The position numbers and the translations under genes were made by a program. The notes below the pieces were generated by a model. That model saw only the letters and a list, made by a program, of their open reading frames with translations, ran no database searches and had not been told where the DNA came from. A stretch of 64,000 nt of DNA, from positions 372,001 to 436,000 of the forward strand of contig JAGTWJ010000003.1 in assembly GCA_020064725.1 (NCBI GenBank). The letters run 5' to 3'. This DNA comes from Drechslerella dactyloides. Taxonomy: Eukaryota; Ascomycota; Orbiliomycetes; Orbiliales; Orbiliaceae. Below are positions 46,812-57,806 of the stretch, piece after piece (positions within the stretch are counted from its first letter, which is position 1; every line of letters starts with the position of its first letter).

Positions 46812-47370
46812 ATCCGGCGGCGCGTGCAGTGTTAACGATGTTACTGGAGTTTGTCATCATGTGGTGCATTTAATGTCTTACGGGCGATGTTTGGATTGAT
46901 GTTTAATGGGGTTCTTGGGATGCGACTGGTATACGTGCATGTTTGAAGCGATATGATTGCATGAGTTTATGAGTCTAGTTTCCTTCTTGTCTGCCACAAC
47001 CCCCTTTTTTTCTGTCAGAGATCCTTGTTTCCGTCTGAGTTTTCTTTTGAAATATCCGCATATATCTGTACGAGTATGTTGTCTATTAGTTGAGTTCGGT
47101 GTGTTTTTGCAATGAGGTAATGCTAATAGGCTGAGTATCTGGCTATGAGAACCTATTCCCTTTTGATCTAGGTTGAGCACAAGTTCAAGTAGTCCTAAGA
47201 CTAGCTCGCAAGTGCCACATGCTGCACAGACGGGCTAGACGGCTACACCGTAAGCTTCCTATCTGAGATAGTGGTAACATTTACCTGGGATAATGATGGT
47301 ATGACTCATACACTTGACAGAACGTACTTAGTAAGTATGTATTAGCGAAGGCTCGAAAAATGCATTTGTC
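46812..47370. other. convergent 3' region, no supported gene
   Basis: A/T-rich spacer between two converging genes. Confidence 0.55.
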
Positions 47371-48156
47371 TTAGGATCCCGATGCCACCGGGTATGCGTC
47401 TAACCCAAACCACAAAAACCCAGCCTCAGGGATGTTCAAAAATTTCACGTCGAAGGTAGCTCTGTTGTGCTGCTTCCAAAAATCGCCCTGCTTTACTAAG
47501 CTCGCCGCGAACCTCACAAACTCTCTCAGCGTCTGGAATTCTAGCTGTGGGTGTTCCTCGAATAGCCACTCTTTTCCGCCCGCAACTGTCGGGATGTGAG
47601 ACACGGCGTCCGTCCAGGTAGTGCCGCAGAATGCAAGGCCTTTAATTCTCCGCTTCTTCTGCGGATGAACATGGGCCGTGCCCGGTGTGTCGTGGTAGAA
47701 CAGCGGGTCATCCAGCACACCGCTTCCGCGAAGCTCGACGGCGGTCATGGCGCTTTCTTCCATGCTTGGCTGGCCGAACCTCCGAAGTTCATCGTTATTC
47801 GATGTTGCTGCTGCCAGTGAACGCAATAAGCCGGTCGGGTCCATTGATGCCACAGCCATCCTGGCATAGATCTTGGAATTGTCCGGGCGGATGGTTGTAG
47901 AGGATATACCCTGATCGGTAAGAATGAAGCTGAGCTCTGGGGCGACGTTATGGTGTGGTGGATTGGTCGCTTCATTGAACCTTTGATATTGCAGTCCCTC
48001 AGATTCGAGAATTTGCTTCCATAGTTTGCAGACTGCCATGCACGGGATGTGAGATTTCCAGGGAAGATAGGAGAGGACCTGGATATGCAGTTCAGTAGGC
48101 AGGGAGGCCAATGAGCCTCTGCCCGGCTGTTTGGCTTGAGGTATGGGAAAAGACAT
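47371..48156 (-). CDS. F-box domain protein (261 aa)
   Basis: Single exon. Residues 15-52 read LASLPTELHIQVLSYLPWKS.. followed by CMAVCKLWKQIL, a clear F-box, the Skp1-binding part of SCF ubiquitin ligases. The rest has no LRR or WD repeats that I can see. It includes a basic patch QKKRRIKG at about 170 and a C-terminal region rich in aromatic residues (LEFQTLREFVRF, DFWKQHNRATFDVKFLNI). Single-exon F-box proteins with unrecognised C-termini are an expanded group in Pezizomycotina. The target is unknown. Confidence 0.8.
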   Translation of the reverse strand: MSFPIPQAKQPGRGSLASLPTELHIQVLSYLPWKSHIPCMAVCKLWKQILESEGLQYQRFNEATNPPHHNVAPELSFILTDQGISSTTIRPDNSKIYARMAVASMDPTGLLRSLAAATSNNDELRRFGQPSMEESAMTAVELRGSGVLDDPLFYHDTPGTAHVHPQKKRRIKGLAFCGTTWTDAVSHIPTVAGGKEWLFEEHPQLEFQTLREFVRFAASLVKQGDFWKQHNRATFDVKFLNIPEAGFLWFGLDAYPVASGS

Positions 48157-48857
48157 TTCTCTTCATTTACGACCTAACAAGGGAAACAACAGATCAATCG
48201 GTCGATTGGTTTTGTAATATTTATCTGTGATGATCTATCACTGAGCGGTAGGAAAAAGCCTCGATAGGAAGTTTCGAAAACCTAGAACAGAAGACGGAGA
48301 AATCCAGAAGAGGCGATAGGAAAATGATGATCCAACTAGCAGGCTTTGACGTTGCAACGGGTAGAAGACATTATGGAGCCTGGTGCTTACGACAAATGTG
48401 GACACGCACGTCTGGCCCCGCCTGGCAATATAACATTGCTCTAGATATATAGTGTCACCGTGCGACGGCGGCGTGCAAATTTACAACATTAACAACACAC
48501 CTTCAGTCTATGGATCCACTGGATCATCGGAACTCAGAAGTCGCTCATTCGACTACGTAAATAGGAAGGGGAATTATAAACAGACTGCGGCAAAGACGGC
48601 CGCGCGTGGTGGGATCCTCATAGAATTCAGCGATGAATACGCAATATACTCTGAAGACTAAATTAATGGTGTTTATATTGTTGACGCTGCTACTAGTAGC
48701 AACTGGCTACAATTGAAGCATGTTAACGTTATAACGCGGGCTCCGATCCTAGCTAGATCCAGATGTATTCACATCCCTGCATCGTGCCAATTTCAACCCA
48801 ATCAACGGCCGTTGCTCGCACAAGTGCGCATAGCAACTGAACAGCATTCCTATCAGC
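48157..48857. other. divergent promoter region
   Basis: Between the F-box gene (minus) and the peptide transporter (plus). No supported gene. Confidence 0.5.
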
Positions 48858-51010
48858 ATGGCAAACCCCTTGAGCCCAGCCATAGAGTATGCATACTACC
48901 CAGGCCCACATTTGCCTGCCCATCGCTTACTCTCGCCACCATGGTAGCGCCGTTAGTGACAGCAGCGGCCCATCAGAGACCGCGGAGTCTCCAAATAAAC
49001 CCGCGTCTATGCCGGAGCGGCGTTTAGGTGAACACAACCAATAGAGTAAATTCCCGGGCACCACCAGGCTTATGCTTATTTGACGTCATCAGATCCATCC
49101 TCGTCGCTGTTTCTGTTGTTTCGGAGACAGCCACGCCTATGCACGTCGCCGAATCAAGCGGAGGAGCCTTGCTCGCGAGAGAAGAGTCCAAGCGCCCCGC
49201 ATCCAAAAGTGATATATGATGAACGTGAGCCTACCTCAGAGGAAAGGGAGACGCTCCGACATGTGCCCGAGAAGGTGCCATTATCCGCCGGGATAGTTGC
49301 AATCGTAGAGCTCTGCGAGCGCTTCTCCTTCTATGGCTGCCAGGGGCTCTTCCAAAACTACATACAGCGGCCTTATAAGGGGACTCAGGGCCCTGGTGCG
49401 CTTGGGTTGGGCCAACGTGGTGCCACCGCCTTGGGAATGTTCTTTCAGTTCTGGTGCTATGGTGAGATAGAGCCGTCTTCATATTCACCAATTCGTCAAG
49501 ACCAGACCTAATACCAAACGCAGTGACCCCTTTGGCTGGCGCTGTGGCCGCAGACCAATATTTGGGGAAATATTGGACGATTGTCGGGTGTTCTATAATA
49601 TACCTTATCGGCTTGATAATCCTCACTGTTACCTCATTTGGGTTCAGTCTCCAGGGTGGTGGCGGCCTGGGAGGTTTCATCACCGCTATCATCTTGATGG
49701 GTATTGGTGCAGGCGGTATCAAAGTCAATGTCGGTCCGCTGATTGCCGACCAGTACACTCGGAAGAAGATGGCCGTGAAGAGACTTCGGTCGGGTGAAAC
49801 GGTGATTCTAAGCCCGGCCCTCACTATCCAGAGAATATACATGATGTACTATCTCACGGTCCATATCGGATCGCTCGCAGTCTTGGGCACATCATACATG
49901 GAGAAGAAGCTTCCCCTGGAATTCACCAGTGCTTACATCCTATGCCTGTCCGTCTTTCTCGCAGGACTCTTGTGTCTTGTGTGGGGCAGAAAGCAATATG
50001 CGACTCGCCCGACCAAAAGCAGAGTTTTCACGAATCTATTCAGAGTTATCTGGATTATGATAAAGAACGGGCACATGGATGCTCCAAAGCCATCATGGAG
50101 GCGTGAGAGAGCCGGAGGCAACGATCCGCTTGATTACCCTTGGGATGATGCCTTCATCGAAGAGGTTACGCGAGCGTTAGTCGCCTGTAAAGTCTTGTCA
50201 TTCTTACCGATCTTTTGGACAGCCTACAGTCAAGTTTCTACCAATCTCGTGTCACAAGGTGAGCCTCCAAACACACGCCCTGTCCAGATCCATATTTGCA
50301 AGCCTGGGACGTAGTTCTAATTATATCCTTTGAGTTCACGACTAGCCGGCCAAATGGACTCCCATGGCCTCCCCAATGACCTAATGCAGGTCTTCGACGC
50401 ACTCACTCTTATGATTTTCGGACTGGCTCTCCAGCAGATCATCTACCCATGCCTTCAGAAGATGAGAATACGACTCCCAGCAATCGCCCGCATAACCCTG
50501 GGTTTCCTTTCAGTATCACTAGCCATGGGCTACGCTGCTATTGTCCAAAGCAGAATATACATGTCACCGCCATGTTACGAGACACCGCGCTGTCCAGCAT
50601 CTATCGTCAACGGCACAGCGCAGGGTAACAAGATTCATATCGCACTCCAGGCGCCTACATATTTTCTTACGGGCATCTCGGAACTCTTAACGAGCGTTAC
50701 ATGCGCAGAGTATGCTTACAGAGTGGCCCCTCCTTCGATGCGGAGTTTTGTACAGGCGGTGTTCCTCCTCACTTCTGCGTTTGGTGCTGCCATAGTCGCA
50801 GCCCTCAGTCGGGTGACGCGAGACCCGCAGATAACCTGGATGTATACCGGAGTCGGCTGTGCAACCTTTATCACCATGTTCATCTTCTGGGCGTGTTTTC
50901 GAGGCTTAGATGAGCCGGAAGAGGCGAGTGAGGTTGAAACGCCGCATGATGAAGATCAGAGTTTAAGCGGCGAGTCCGTGGGTGAGAATCCAGTGGCCAG
51001 ACTAGTCTAG
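48858..51010 (+). CDS. PTR2-type proton-coupled di/tripeptide transporter (625 aa)
   Basis: POT/MFS symporter of the plasma membrane. Exons 48858-48886, 48948-49027, 49093-49461, 49524-50258 and 50346-51010. The last three are firm; the first two give a polar N-terminus (MANPLSPAIDAVSDSSGPSE) that joins in phase. Hallmarks: EEPTSEE-like PTSEERETLRHVPEKVP, ELCERFSFYGCQGLFQNYIQ (ExxER proton motif), IGAGGIKVNVGPLIADQY (the PTR2 GxGGIK signature, here KVNV rather than KPNV), and the late FLTGISELLTSVTCAEYAY block. About 12 helices with a long cytosolic loop at about 330-380. The fungal PTR family imports peptides as nitrogen source; regulation is not visible here. Confidence 0.9.
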
Positions 51011-51369
51011 TCGGGCGAATCTCACAACTATGGAACAAACAACCGCAACAGTTGATTAGGCGAAGGTCTCAACGTTGAGCTCAGGAGGCGTGGCATATTA
51101 TTTTTTGGATGCGGACTGGTACATCAGAGCTAAGAAAGCTCCTAGCCTTTAGGTAGTTTATAGTGCTACGTAGTACCTGAGCTGGTCCTGTGTGTTTGAA
51201 GCGTTGGAGTCTATAGTGTTCCAGTGTCAGGTCGGGACGAAGTTCTAAGAGGAAGGAATATTATGATTAACTGACAAAAGACGGGCAACAAGGGTATCTC
51301 TAGCTTTCATATGTACAGGGTATAAACCTCGAGGCATCAGTCTGCGGATCCAAGTGTGTTCTATAGCCA
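51011..51369. other. convergent 3' region, no supported gene
   Basis: Spacer between the peptide transporter and the CorA-like gene; no ORF of note. Confidence 0.55.
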
Positions 51370-53066
51370 TCAAGCTGACTTAAATGGCGTTTCTTCGGAA
51401 ATTTCACGTCTGCGATCACTGATCCTATATGCAAACCATACGATCCAAACGACGCACAGCGCCGGCACACAAACGACAAGGTACCACGTCCATGAAGGAT
51501 CATCCTGCAAAATGTCGACATTCATACCAAAAAGTGAGGCGGCGAATAGCAAAGGTAGGAAAATGAACTGCGAGAACAAGTTAGCCTGTCGGACCTATTT
51601 CACTCCGGTCACCTAATCGACGACATCAATCGCCTTTTCTTGGGTAACATACCGTGATCCAACTAAGCCGTTTCAAGCTCTGCGCCTGCTCTCTTGACCG
51701 GTAAGCCTCATCGATCGAAACAAGGCTAAATACCATCTGCATCATGCTTCTAAGCTCTTTATCCCAATCTTTCGACTCCATAGAGGCAGCACCGAAAAAT
51801 TTGGCGACTTCCTCCAGGTCGTCCGCCATTTCGGGCAGCGTTTGACGTAGTGTCGGTGCGGGTGACTCCCAGCTCCAGAATGCGGAGATATTCCCATCGA
51901 TTGATTTAGTGTTTTCCTCGAGAAATTTGTTCGAGGCGGTGATGTTGTGTTCGGCAATCGTGCCGAGGCTGTGCACTGTTTTCAGACTGGACATTATCGT
52001 GTCAATCATAGCTTTTTGAGCGCGGTTGTCATATATATACGATTTCTGGACAGCAGGTTCGTCGCCTCTTGTCAGTTTAACTAGGCTCTATGGATCCAGA
52101 TAACCCGGGTTGGTGAAATGGGTTTTTGAAGACTTACCAACGCGGTGACGTGCTCCAAAAAAGCATCTTTGAACTGATTCCAAGATTGCATCGACCGGCG
52201 GAACAGTATCACGACCAGCTCCATCGGGACCGGTGCGTGCTTAGGCGTGTGAAGTAGCGGCAGCAGCGCCAAATGCACGCTGAAATCCGACGACGTAATA
52301 TCGAACGACATGTCGCCGCCATCAGGCTTGCAGACATCCATTACTATGAGCCGCTTATGGACCAGCGCTCGGGTGATCACTATGTCGGATGAGTTCTCGA
52401 GCAGGAGTTGCTCACTAGGGACGTAAGGCGGGGCGGTCTCGCGATATTTCCTGTGGTCGATGGCCAGATCGACCCAGTCGGGTGATGGCGAAGATAAACT
52501 GAACGGCCACCAGCGCGCCCAGGCGCTTTGGGTCGGAACTTTTGGGGTCTCAACTGGGCTCATGAGAAAAATGTTAGTCCAGTGGATCGCAGAAAGATCA
52601 GGCGGGTGTTGGTTTATGTTTACCAAGTGTCAAGTCGGCAAACGATATCACAAATCGACTCATCACTATATCCCATATTTGATTAGTAAGGCGATGGTAT
52701 ATCATAGGAAGATAATATAACGGGAGTGATACTTACTTCCATTCTTGCCGGCCTTTGGTGTCACCAGCGGCATAAAAAGGAACTCTAGATGCTCCCTGGG
52801 GCGATAGTTCCAGACTTTAAGCCATGGCGTTGCTATAGTTGTGCGCGTTAGCTACCAACTTGGAATCGAGATATCCGATATATGACACCATGGGAAATAC
52901 ACTCACAAAGTGCTAATCGTCGACAATTGTCAAGATAAACCTTCCAAGCGTCGACTTTAAGAACTCCGAGCAGGAAAATACTCTCAAACTCTCCAAACCA
53001 CTCTTCCATCCGCTTTCCCGGGATCATGCTTTTGTTTAACCTCAGATATCTAAGGGTATCAAACAT
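51370..53066 (-). CDS. CorA-like magnesium-transporter family protein, 5' end uncertain (at least 448 aa)
   Basis: Exons 52907-53066 (open to 53200), 52737-52832, 52624-52665, 52138-52553, 51653-52087 and 51370-51567, with consistent phases. The C-terminus is diagnostic: a long helix (QKAMIDTIMSSLKTVH through AYRSREQAQSLKRLSW), then LPLLFAASLFGMNVD with the CorA GMN motif, a short loop and a second TM helix (WYLVVCVPALCVVWIVWFAY). CorA proteins are homopentameric Mg2+ channels; many fungal CorA-like proteins with diverged N-domains are uncharacterised. The first usable ATG is at 53066, but the frame stays open upstream to an acceptor-like TGTAG at about 53201, so an upstream exon may be missing. 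The next gene begins only 16 bases beyond. Confidence 0.75.
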
Positions 53067-53216
53067 GCTGATTTCGGGGGTTAATTCTGCGTTAGCTTTT
53101 TGTTCGATTTTTGCCCGAAGCCAGATGATCGGATCGTGTCCCGCACTCACAAGAGACGCCGTTGAACGATAGGAGGTTGAGATGGAAGCACCGAAGTACA
53201 CTACACAGACACCCCA

Positions 53217-53753
53217 TCAGTAGCCTATACAAGCGCGGAGAAATATGAAGACTATCGCCAGCAGAAGTAAGCGTACGATCGGGTTGTCTCCCATATATGT
53301 GGAGATGTCTTTCCAGCTATCGATAATCTCGTTTGTCTCCTTATCCTCGTATTTTACAGTCGCCATTACATGTAGCAACTTCAAATGCCTCTCCAACATC
53401 TCCTTCACTTCCTCCTGCTTCTGCCTGAACTTCTTTTCCCATCTCCAGCGAAACCCGGGTAGCTGAGGAGTTGGAGATATCAAAGTCGAGTCCCCGAAGC
53501 CACGGTCTCGGTTGAGCTTCGCTGCAGTCGCCGCGAATACCGCTGCATCCTGCTTTGCATTCTCGCGGCTGATGTAGCCTCTGACGATTAGAAACAGAAA
53601 TCCGAAACCAGCCACGAGGAACATCAGCAGGATGATGACCTTCGGATCCATTTCGTGTGTCATCGGTATACGGTGTTGACCGAGGGTTGCATCTCTAGAT
53701 GGAGTCGTTGACGATATGCTCGGCACAGCTATAACGGAGGCGTTTGCGGGCAC
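53217..53753 (-). CDS. small two-TM protein with coiled-coil middle (178 aa)
   Basis: Single ORF immediately upstream of, and on the same strand as, the CorA-like gene. TM1 at about 38-60 (VIILLMFLVAGFGFLFLIV), a charged central part including KKFRQKQEEVKEMLERHLKL, likely coiled-coil, and TM2 at the end (IVRLLLLAIVFIFLRACI). No family recognised. Because its stop is 16 bases from the open frame of the CorA-like gene it could instead be a 5' exon of that gene, but no donor with fitting phase was found, so I keep it separate. Confidence 0.55.
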   Translation of the reverse strand: MPANASVIAVPSISSTTPSRDATLGQHRIPMTHEMDPKVIILLMFLVAGFGFLFLIVRGYISRENAKQDAAVFAATAAKLNRDRGFGDSTLISPTPQLPGFRWRWEKKFRQKQEEVKEMLERHLKLLHVMATVKYEDKETNEIIDSWKDISTYMGDNPIVRLLLLAIVFIFLRACIGY

Positions 53754-54425
53754 TGGTGAGGTTAATGGAAAAGGCCCGCATTTCTCGTATTTCTCAGAAT
53801 TTGCGAAAAGCTGACTGTCACCGGTCCATGGTAAATACCAAGCCCGCTAAGACTGGACTCGGTCCCATTTTTCCGGATGGGCGGAGAAAGACGCGGAAGC
53901 GCATTGTCCACATTAACGTTTACATGAAAAATCCAGGTCCGGGGCGATAGAAGCTTGAAGGACCCACTTCGTGCTGCAGGGGGTTCCGAAATACCCGCAT
54001 GCAAAAGTTAAAAGCGAATGTTAGCTAAGCTAGATGGGTCGAAAATTCGATGTAGACCAGTGCTTCGCTCTGGCCATTTGGATGCGTATTCTCATGTATT
54101 TACCCTATTATAAACACTCAAATGGAAACCACGATCCGCATCTCGGTTTAAATGGAGTTCTACACGCCTAAAGCCATAGAAGATTTGGGCATATGTCTTT
54201 CAACAGGTAGCTTTCTATCAACTAGCGGCCAGCCGAGTTCATGGGGACGAACCAGTCGGCGGTCGCAAGGTCACCGGTTATGTTACACGGCTAAAACCGC
54301 ACGCTTTTAGCCTGCAGACCAGGTAGGCCTGTATCAAGCTCCCTGCAGCTAGCTGGTACCAGTAGATGGCAACATGCAACATACAACGCAGACTGTTTAA
54401 GATCCGCTATATATTTTTTTCGGGA
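53754..54425. other. intergenic, no supported gene
   Basis: Spacer containing the promoter of the two-TM protein and the 3' flank of the P-loop kinase gene. Confidence 0.5.
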
Positions 54426-54454
54426 TCAAATTGCATTTTCGGGATCAAATTGCA
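54417..54454. repeat. 19-bp perfect tandem duplication across a stop codon
   Basis: Unit TTTTCGGGATCAAATTGCA occurs twice head to tail. The stop codon of the P-loop kinase (54426-54428) lies inside the first copy, and the duplicated bases also encode part of its C-terminus. Confidence 0.95.
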
Positions 54455-55088
54455 AATTATCGACAATGAGTTCGCGATGCTCGAGGTTGCTCTGACTTGC
54501 TGCTTTTGTGCACGCGCCCAACCGTATCAATATAGAATCAAGCCACTCATTTTGCGGTCGAGTAGAATCCACAATAATCGCGTCGCTGAGTGGCCGGCAG
54601 GGTTCATCGATCCATTTCCGAAAGAGCGCCCGGGAGGCTTCTTTAGAATGGGGCCCGCCTGTAGTGTCCTGCGGGGGATGATCGACGCCTGCTCGCTGGC
54701 TTCTTAACGGCTCCCGGGCAGACAATCTTCGATCCAGAATATCAATGTCGCTAACCTTACACTCGACGTATTTATGGGAATAGCCGTATTTTAGCGCGAG
54801 CGCGGTCCCGTTATCGAGGACAGTTTGGAAGGTACAGGTGCTGTCCATGATGACATTATGGCCCTGCTTCATCATGTCTTCGGCAAGCGTCCATCCGAGG
54901 TTGTATGCAAGTTTGGCCGACTGTTCGAACTGGAGGCCATTTTCAAGAAAGAAGGATCGGAGGAGATCATGATCGATTACTAGAGTTCCAACGATCGATT
55001 GTGCCAGTGATTTAGCGGTGGTGCTCTTCCCCGACCCTGGTGCACCAGACATCTGGATGAGCAATTTAGAATCTGTCGGCGTCCCCAT
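54426..55088 (-). CDS. AAA_33-type P-loop kinase / ATP-binding protein (220 aa)
   Basis: Single exon. Walker A SGAPGSGKST at residues 14-23, then VIDHDLLRSFFL (acidic pair, as in shikimate/polynucleotide-kinase-like folds), GHNVIMDSTC as the Walker B-like strand and a mobile region RRLSAREPLRSQRAG. This is the small AAA_33 domain found in many fungal standalone kinases of unknown substrate; relatives phosphorylate nucleic-acid ends, sugars or small metabolites. The late segment ALFRKWIDEPCRPL..AIIVDSTRP is a family feature. No signal peptide. The C-terminus ends in a tandem duplication. Confidence 0.8.
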   Translation of the reverse strand: MGTPTDSKLLIQMSGAPGSGKSTTAKSLAQSIVGTLVIDHDLLRSFFLENGLQFEQSAKLAYNLGWTLAEDMMKQGHNVIMDSTCTFQTVLDNGTALALKYGYSHKYVECKVSDIDILDRRLSAREPLRSQRAGVDHPPQDTTGGPHSKEASRALFRKWIDEPCRPLSDAIIVDSTRPQNEWLDSILIRLGACTKAASQSNLEHRELIVDNLQFDPENAI

Positions 55089-56034
55089 TGAACTTTAGTA
55101 GTTTGATAAGAGAAATTAACGTGTGAATGAGCTGTAGTCACAGATCGTGCATAATTATGGCCTGCGTATGGATGGAATCGGTATATTCGTTTGTTTTAGA
55201 GTGCGGGGTGCAATAGCAAGCTGAGCAACACGCTGCGTGTCGTATGTTAATGAATCGATCTTGCACCGAATTTTGAATTCGACCGTTGGCTACATTAGCA
55301 GCATACGGCCGACTAAACTTAGTTCGAAAATAATGATGACCATAAACATTGCGAATAGCACTGGTCTGTTGTTGAGTGAAAATGTTTTCATACTTATGAT
55401 CATGCCACAATTCAATGCGCCGGAATCCACAAAACGAAATGAAATGAAACTTCTAACTTTCTTCCCGTGATGTAGAAGACTCGGAGGCCACTTCAACAGC
55501 ACGAGAACACACACGGTTATCACGATAGGGGGAAGCTCTATTAGGCGAGTGCGATGAAGATGAGAAGGTGGTATTATTAAGTACAGGATATGAGAGAGGC
55601 CCTGACCACTTGTAATGTACAAATAAACAAAAAAAGCAGATTTAAAGCACCCGCTGGCAAAGGATACCCCATTTAAGGTCTAGTGTCCCTCTTCTCGCCT
55701 ATAGAACAGTGGCAGCTATGAGCAGCTTGTGTACCGATCATTCAGGTGCTTCACTGATCTGGGGCCTTAGAGTTGCACCTCTCGTAATCTTGATCATGGA
55801 GCTGAGATGAATTGCATATCCCGCCCCTCTCTTGCTCATCCTGCCGTTCCCGTTCTTGCTGCCATTGCTGCCACTGCTCTTCGTTATCCGGCAGCTGCGG
55901 CCGCGCATGCAGATGTTCCTGCTGTTCCTGCTATCGCTACTGCCACGCTTGCTTCCAGCGCTCCTTCCGCCATTGCTATTTCGTTTCGCGCAATCCCGTA
56001 GCCGTTGCCGTTCCTGCTCTACCTGTTCCCGTTC
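55089..56034. other. intergenic and low-complexity region
   Basis: 55840-56040 is simple-sequence-like: the minus strand would encode a Gln/Glu/Arg-rich stretch and the plus strand a Leu/Pro/Cys-rich stretch. It may be a coding exon of the next gene, but stops interrupt the obvious frames. Confidence 0.4.
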
Positions 56035-56604
56035 TCACTCTCCCTCTTTTAGATGTTTCTTTCGCCGGATTTCTTCCCGGAGCGAATCGTTAACCATTTT
56101 TCGACGTACGGGCGGTCGCGGGATTCCAGAGGATATGGCGGGCGGCGCGGTGCGGGGCTGCTGACAGCCATTGGGGCTAGGGCTAAGGGTGTGTTTCGGC
56201 TTCGCTGCAGCCAGGGGAGGACAGTACGCGGCACCAGCCAATGTACCTCGTTTCCGAAGGCGCGTCTTGGTATCCTGGGAGCAGGCGGAAGAGGCGGTGG
56301 TGGAGGCGGTGGCAAGGAGTATGGCAGGCACAGGTGCACTCGGGTCCCGTACCCGCGCTAATTCAGACGCTGCGACTGCGCTCGCCACGGATATGCGGGC
56401 AAGCCAGTCGTCTTGCTGTCGCGGGTTAGTATGGACGGCCCGGAGCACTACCCACGGATAGATCTTGGGCCGACTGACAGGAATGCAGATGCGCGGAAGG
56501 CGTACCTTGGTGGATGAGCTATAGAGATATACTGAGCCGTGACGGATAAGAAAAGAAAGGAGTGCAGGAAGGTTTTCCGCGCGCAGTCCAGCTTTTATAT
56601 ACAA
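56035..56604 (-). CDS. hypothetical protein ORF (189 aa), weak
   Basis: Longest frame in its area; middle start codons (e.g. WVVLRAVHTNPRQQDDW region) are also possible. Composition is Ala/Ser/Arg-rich with a C-terminal basic helix (LREEIRRKKHLKEGE) running into a low-complexity minus-strand frame that looks like Arg/Glu/Gln coiled-coil. A donor-like GTGAGA follows immediately, so the gene may continue to about 55800. No family recognised; could be a small mitochondrial or RNA-related protein, or not a gene. Confidence 0.3.
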   Translation of the reverse strand: MYIKAGLRAENLPALLSFLIRHGSVYLYSSSTKVRLPRICIPVSRPKIYPWVVLRAVHTNPRQQDDWLARISVASAVAASELARVRDPSAPVPAILLATASTTASSACSQDTKTRLRKRGTLAGAAYCPPLAAAKPKHTLSPSPNGCQQPRTAPPAISSGIPRPPVRRKMVNDSLREEIRRKKHLKEGE

Positions 56605-57806
56605 AAGAATCGAGAAATTCCGTCATTAATTACCTAGGTACCAACGCATTCAATAAACACACAATCGATTTTTATTTATCACCACAAATGTCTTGTCTCG
56701 CAAGCCAGATCTGCGGAAGCTTACGAGAAAGCGATCGATAATCCCAGTTCTAGTACCGGAATCCGTTTTAGTATTTATATATACCTAGGTACCTACTTGG
56801 GTATATGTACCAGCATCATCCTTGTCTAGTGAAGCAGACAGCCGTCCTATTGGCAATTGGGCCTGCGAAATCATTATCCCCTTTTGCGTCTACGAATTGA
56901 TTGTAATTCTGCATGCGCGTCTGTGACCATTTGCATTCTTTAGCTGAATCATCCGTCTCGACCTCGTCTACAGTAAGTATCAATGCAAACGTAGGAAAGC
57001 TGCAGATAGCACAACACTGCATCACCCTCAAAGTATTTACCGGATTGTGAGTGCATTTTTGACACCGCGCCGATGTCGACCGATTAATCTAGATCACTGA
57101 TGTATATCGATTTCAAACTTCCAACTATCACGCGTTGTCTATCAAAAAAAAAAAAAAAAAAAAAAAAAACATGCCAATTGGCTAGCATGTAAATTATTCC
57201 GGCTCCGACACAAAATACCCTCACCCCTCGGGACTACTATTTCTCTACAGAATCACCCTGACTGTTTTGGGTGGCTAAAGCCTTATAAACAATGGTAACA
57301 TATACATATAAAATCGAGAGATTTTTATGGCGTCTTTGGGTAAACTTCTATCTGTTTTTTAGGCAATGCTACGTAGGTAAGTATTGAGAAGTTTTGCGAA
57401 ATATAAATACTTTAAAACACACAACTAGCCTGGTCCAGAAGCCATGCGGGTGCGAATCCTGTATGCTATTCAGTTCGTTCTAAACGCAGTTTCTACTTCG
57501 TATTTAGTATTATCGAAGACTCAAATAACTAGGACTTGTCTAGGTGTGCAACTTTTACGGAGTGTGAGAACAGCGTCCAACATAATCATGCCGATCATAA
57601 TATTCTCGAAATGGCGCTCAGGCAAGTTGGTCTCGAGACAATTAACAGTGATTGTCTTTTTAATGCGGCAATAGACACCACTGACCTACGTAAATGAATG
57701 CCTCGCCCATGATTCCATCTGCAGATCTGCAGTATCCAACCCGCATCTACCGCTCATATAGCGCCATCTCATATATATCTACTGAATCTATATATACGCA
57801 TACAAC
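56605..57806. other. intergenic, A/T-rich, with a long poly-A run
   Basis: No supported gene. It contains palindromic CCTAGGTACC words and a 26-base A run at 57144-57169. Confidence 0.5.
57144..57169. repeat. poly-A mononucleotide run (26 bases)
   Basis: Uninterrupted A26. No target-site duplication or retroelement ORF next to it, so it is probably a simple repeat. Confidence 0.95.

Noticed and set aside
56816..57066. Possible two-exon Cys-containing mini-gene on the minus strand
   Set aside because: A GTAAAT..TGTAG intron would join a 5-codon exon to a 50-codon exon, but there is no signal peptide or homology; too weak to call.
57144..57169. Poly-A run as a retroposon tail
   Set aside because: No target-site duplication, no retroelement ORF and no processed gene copy upstream of it.
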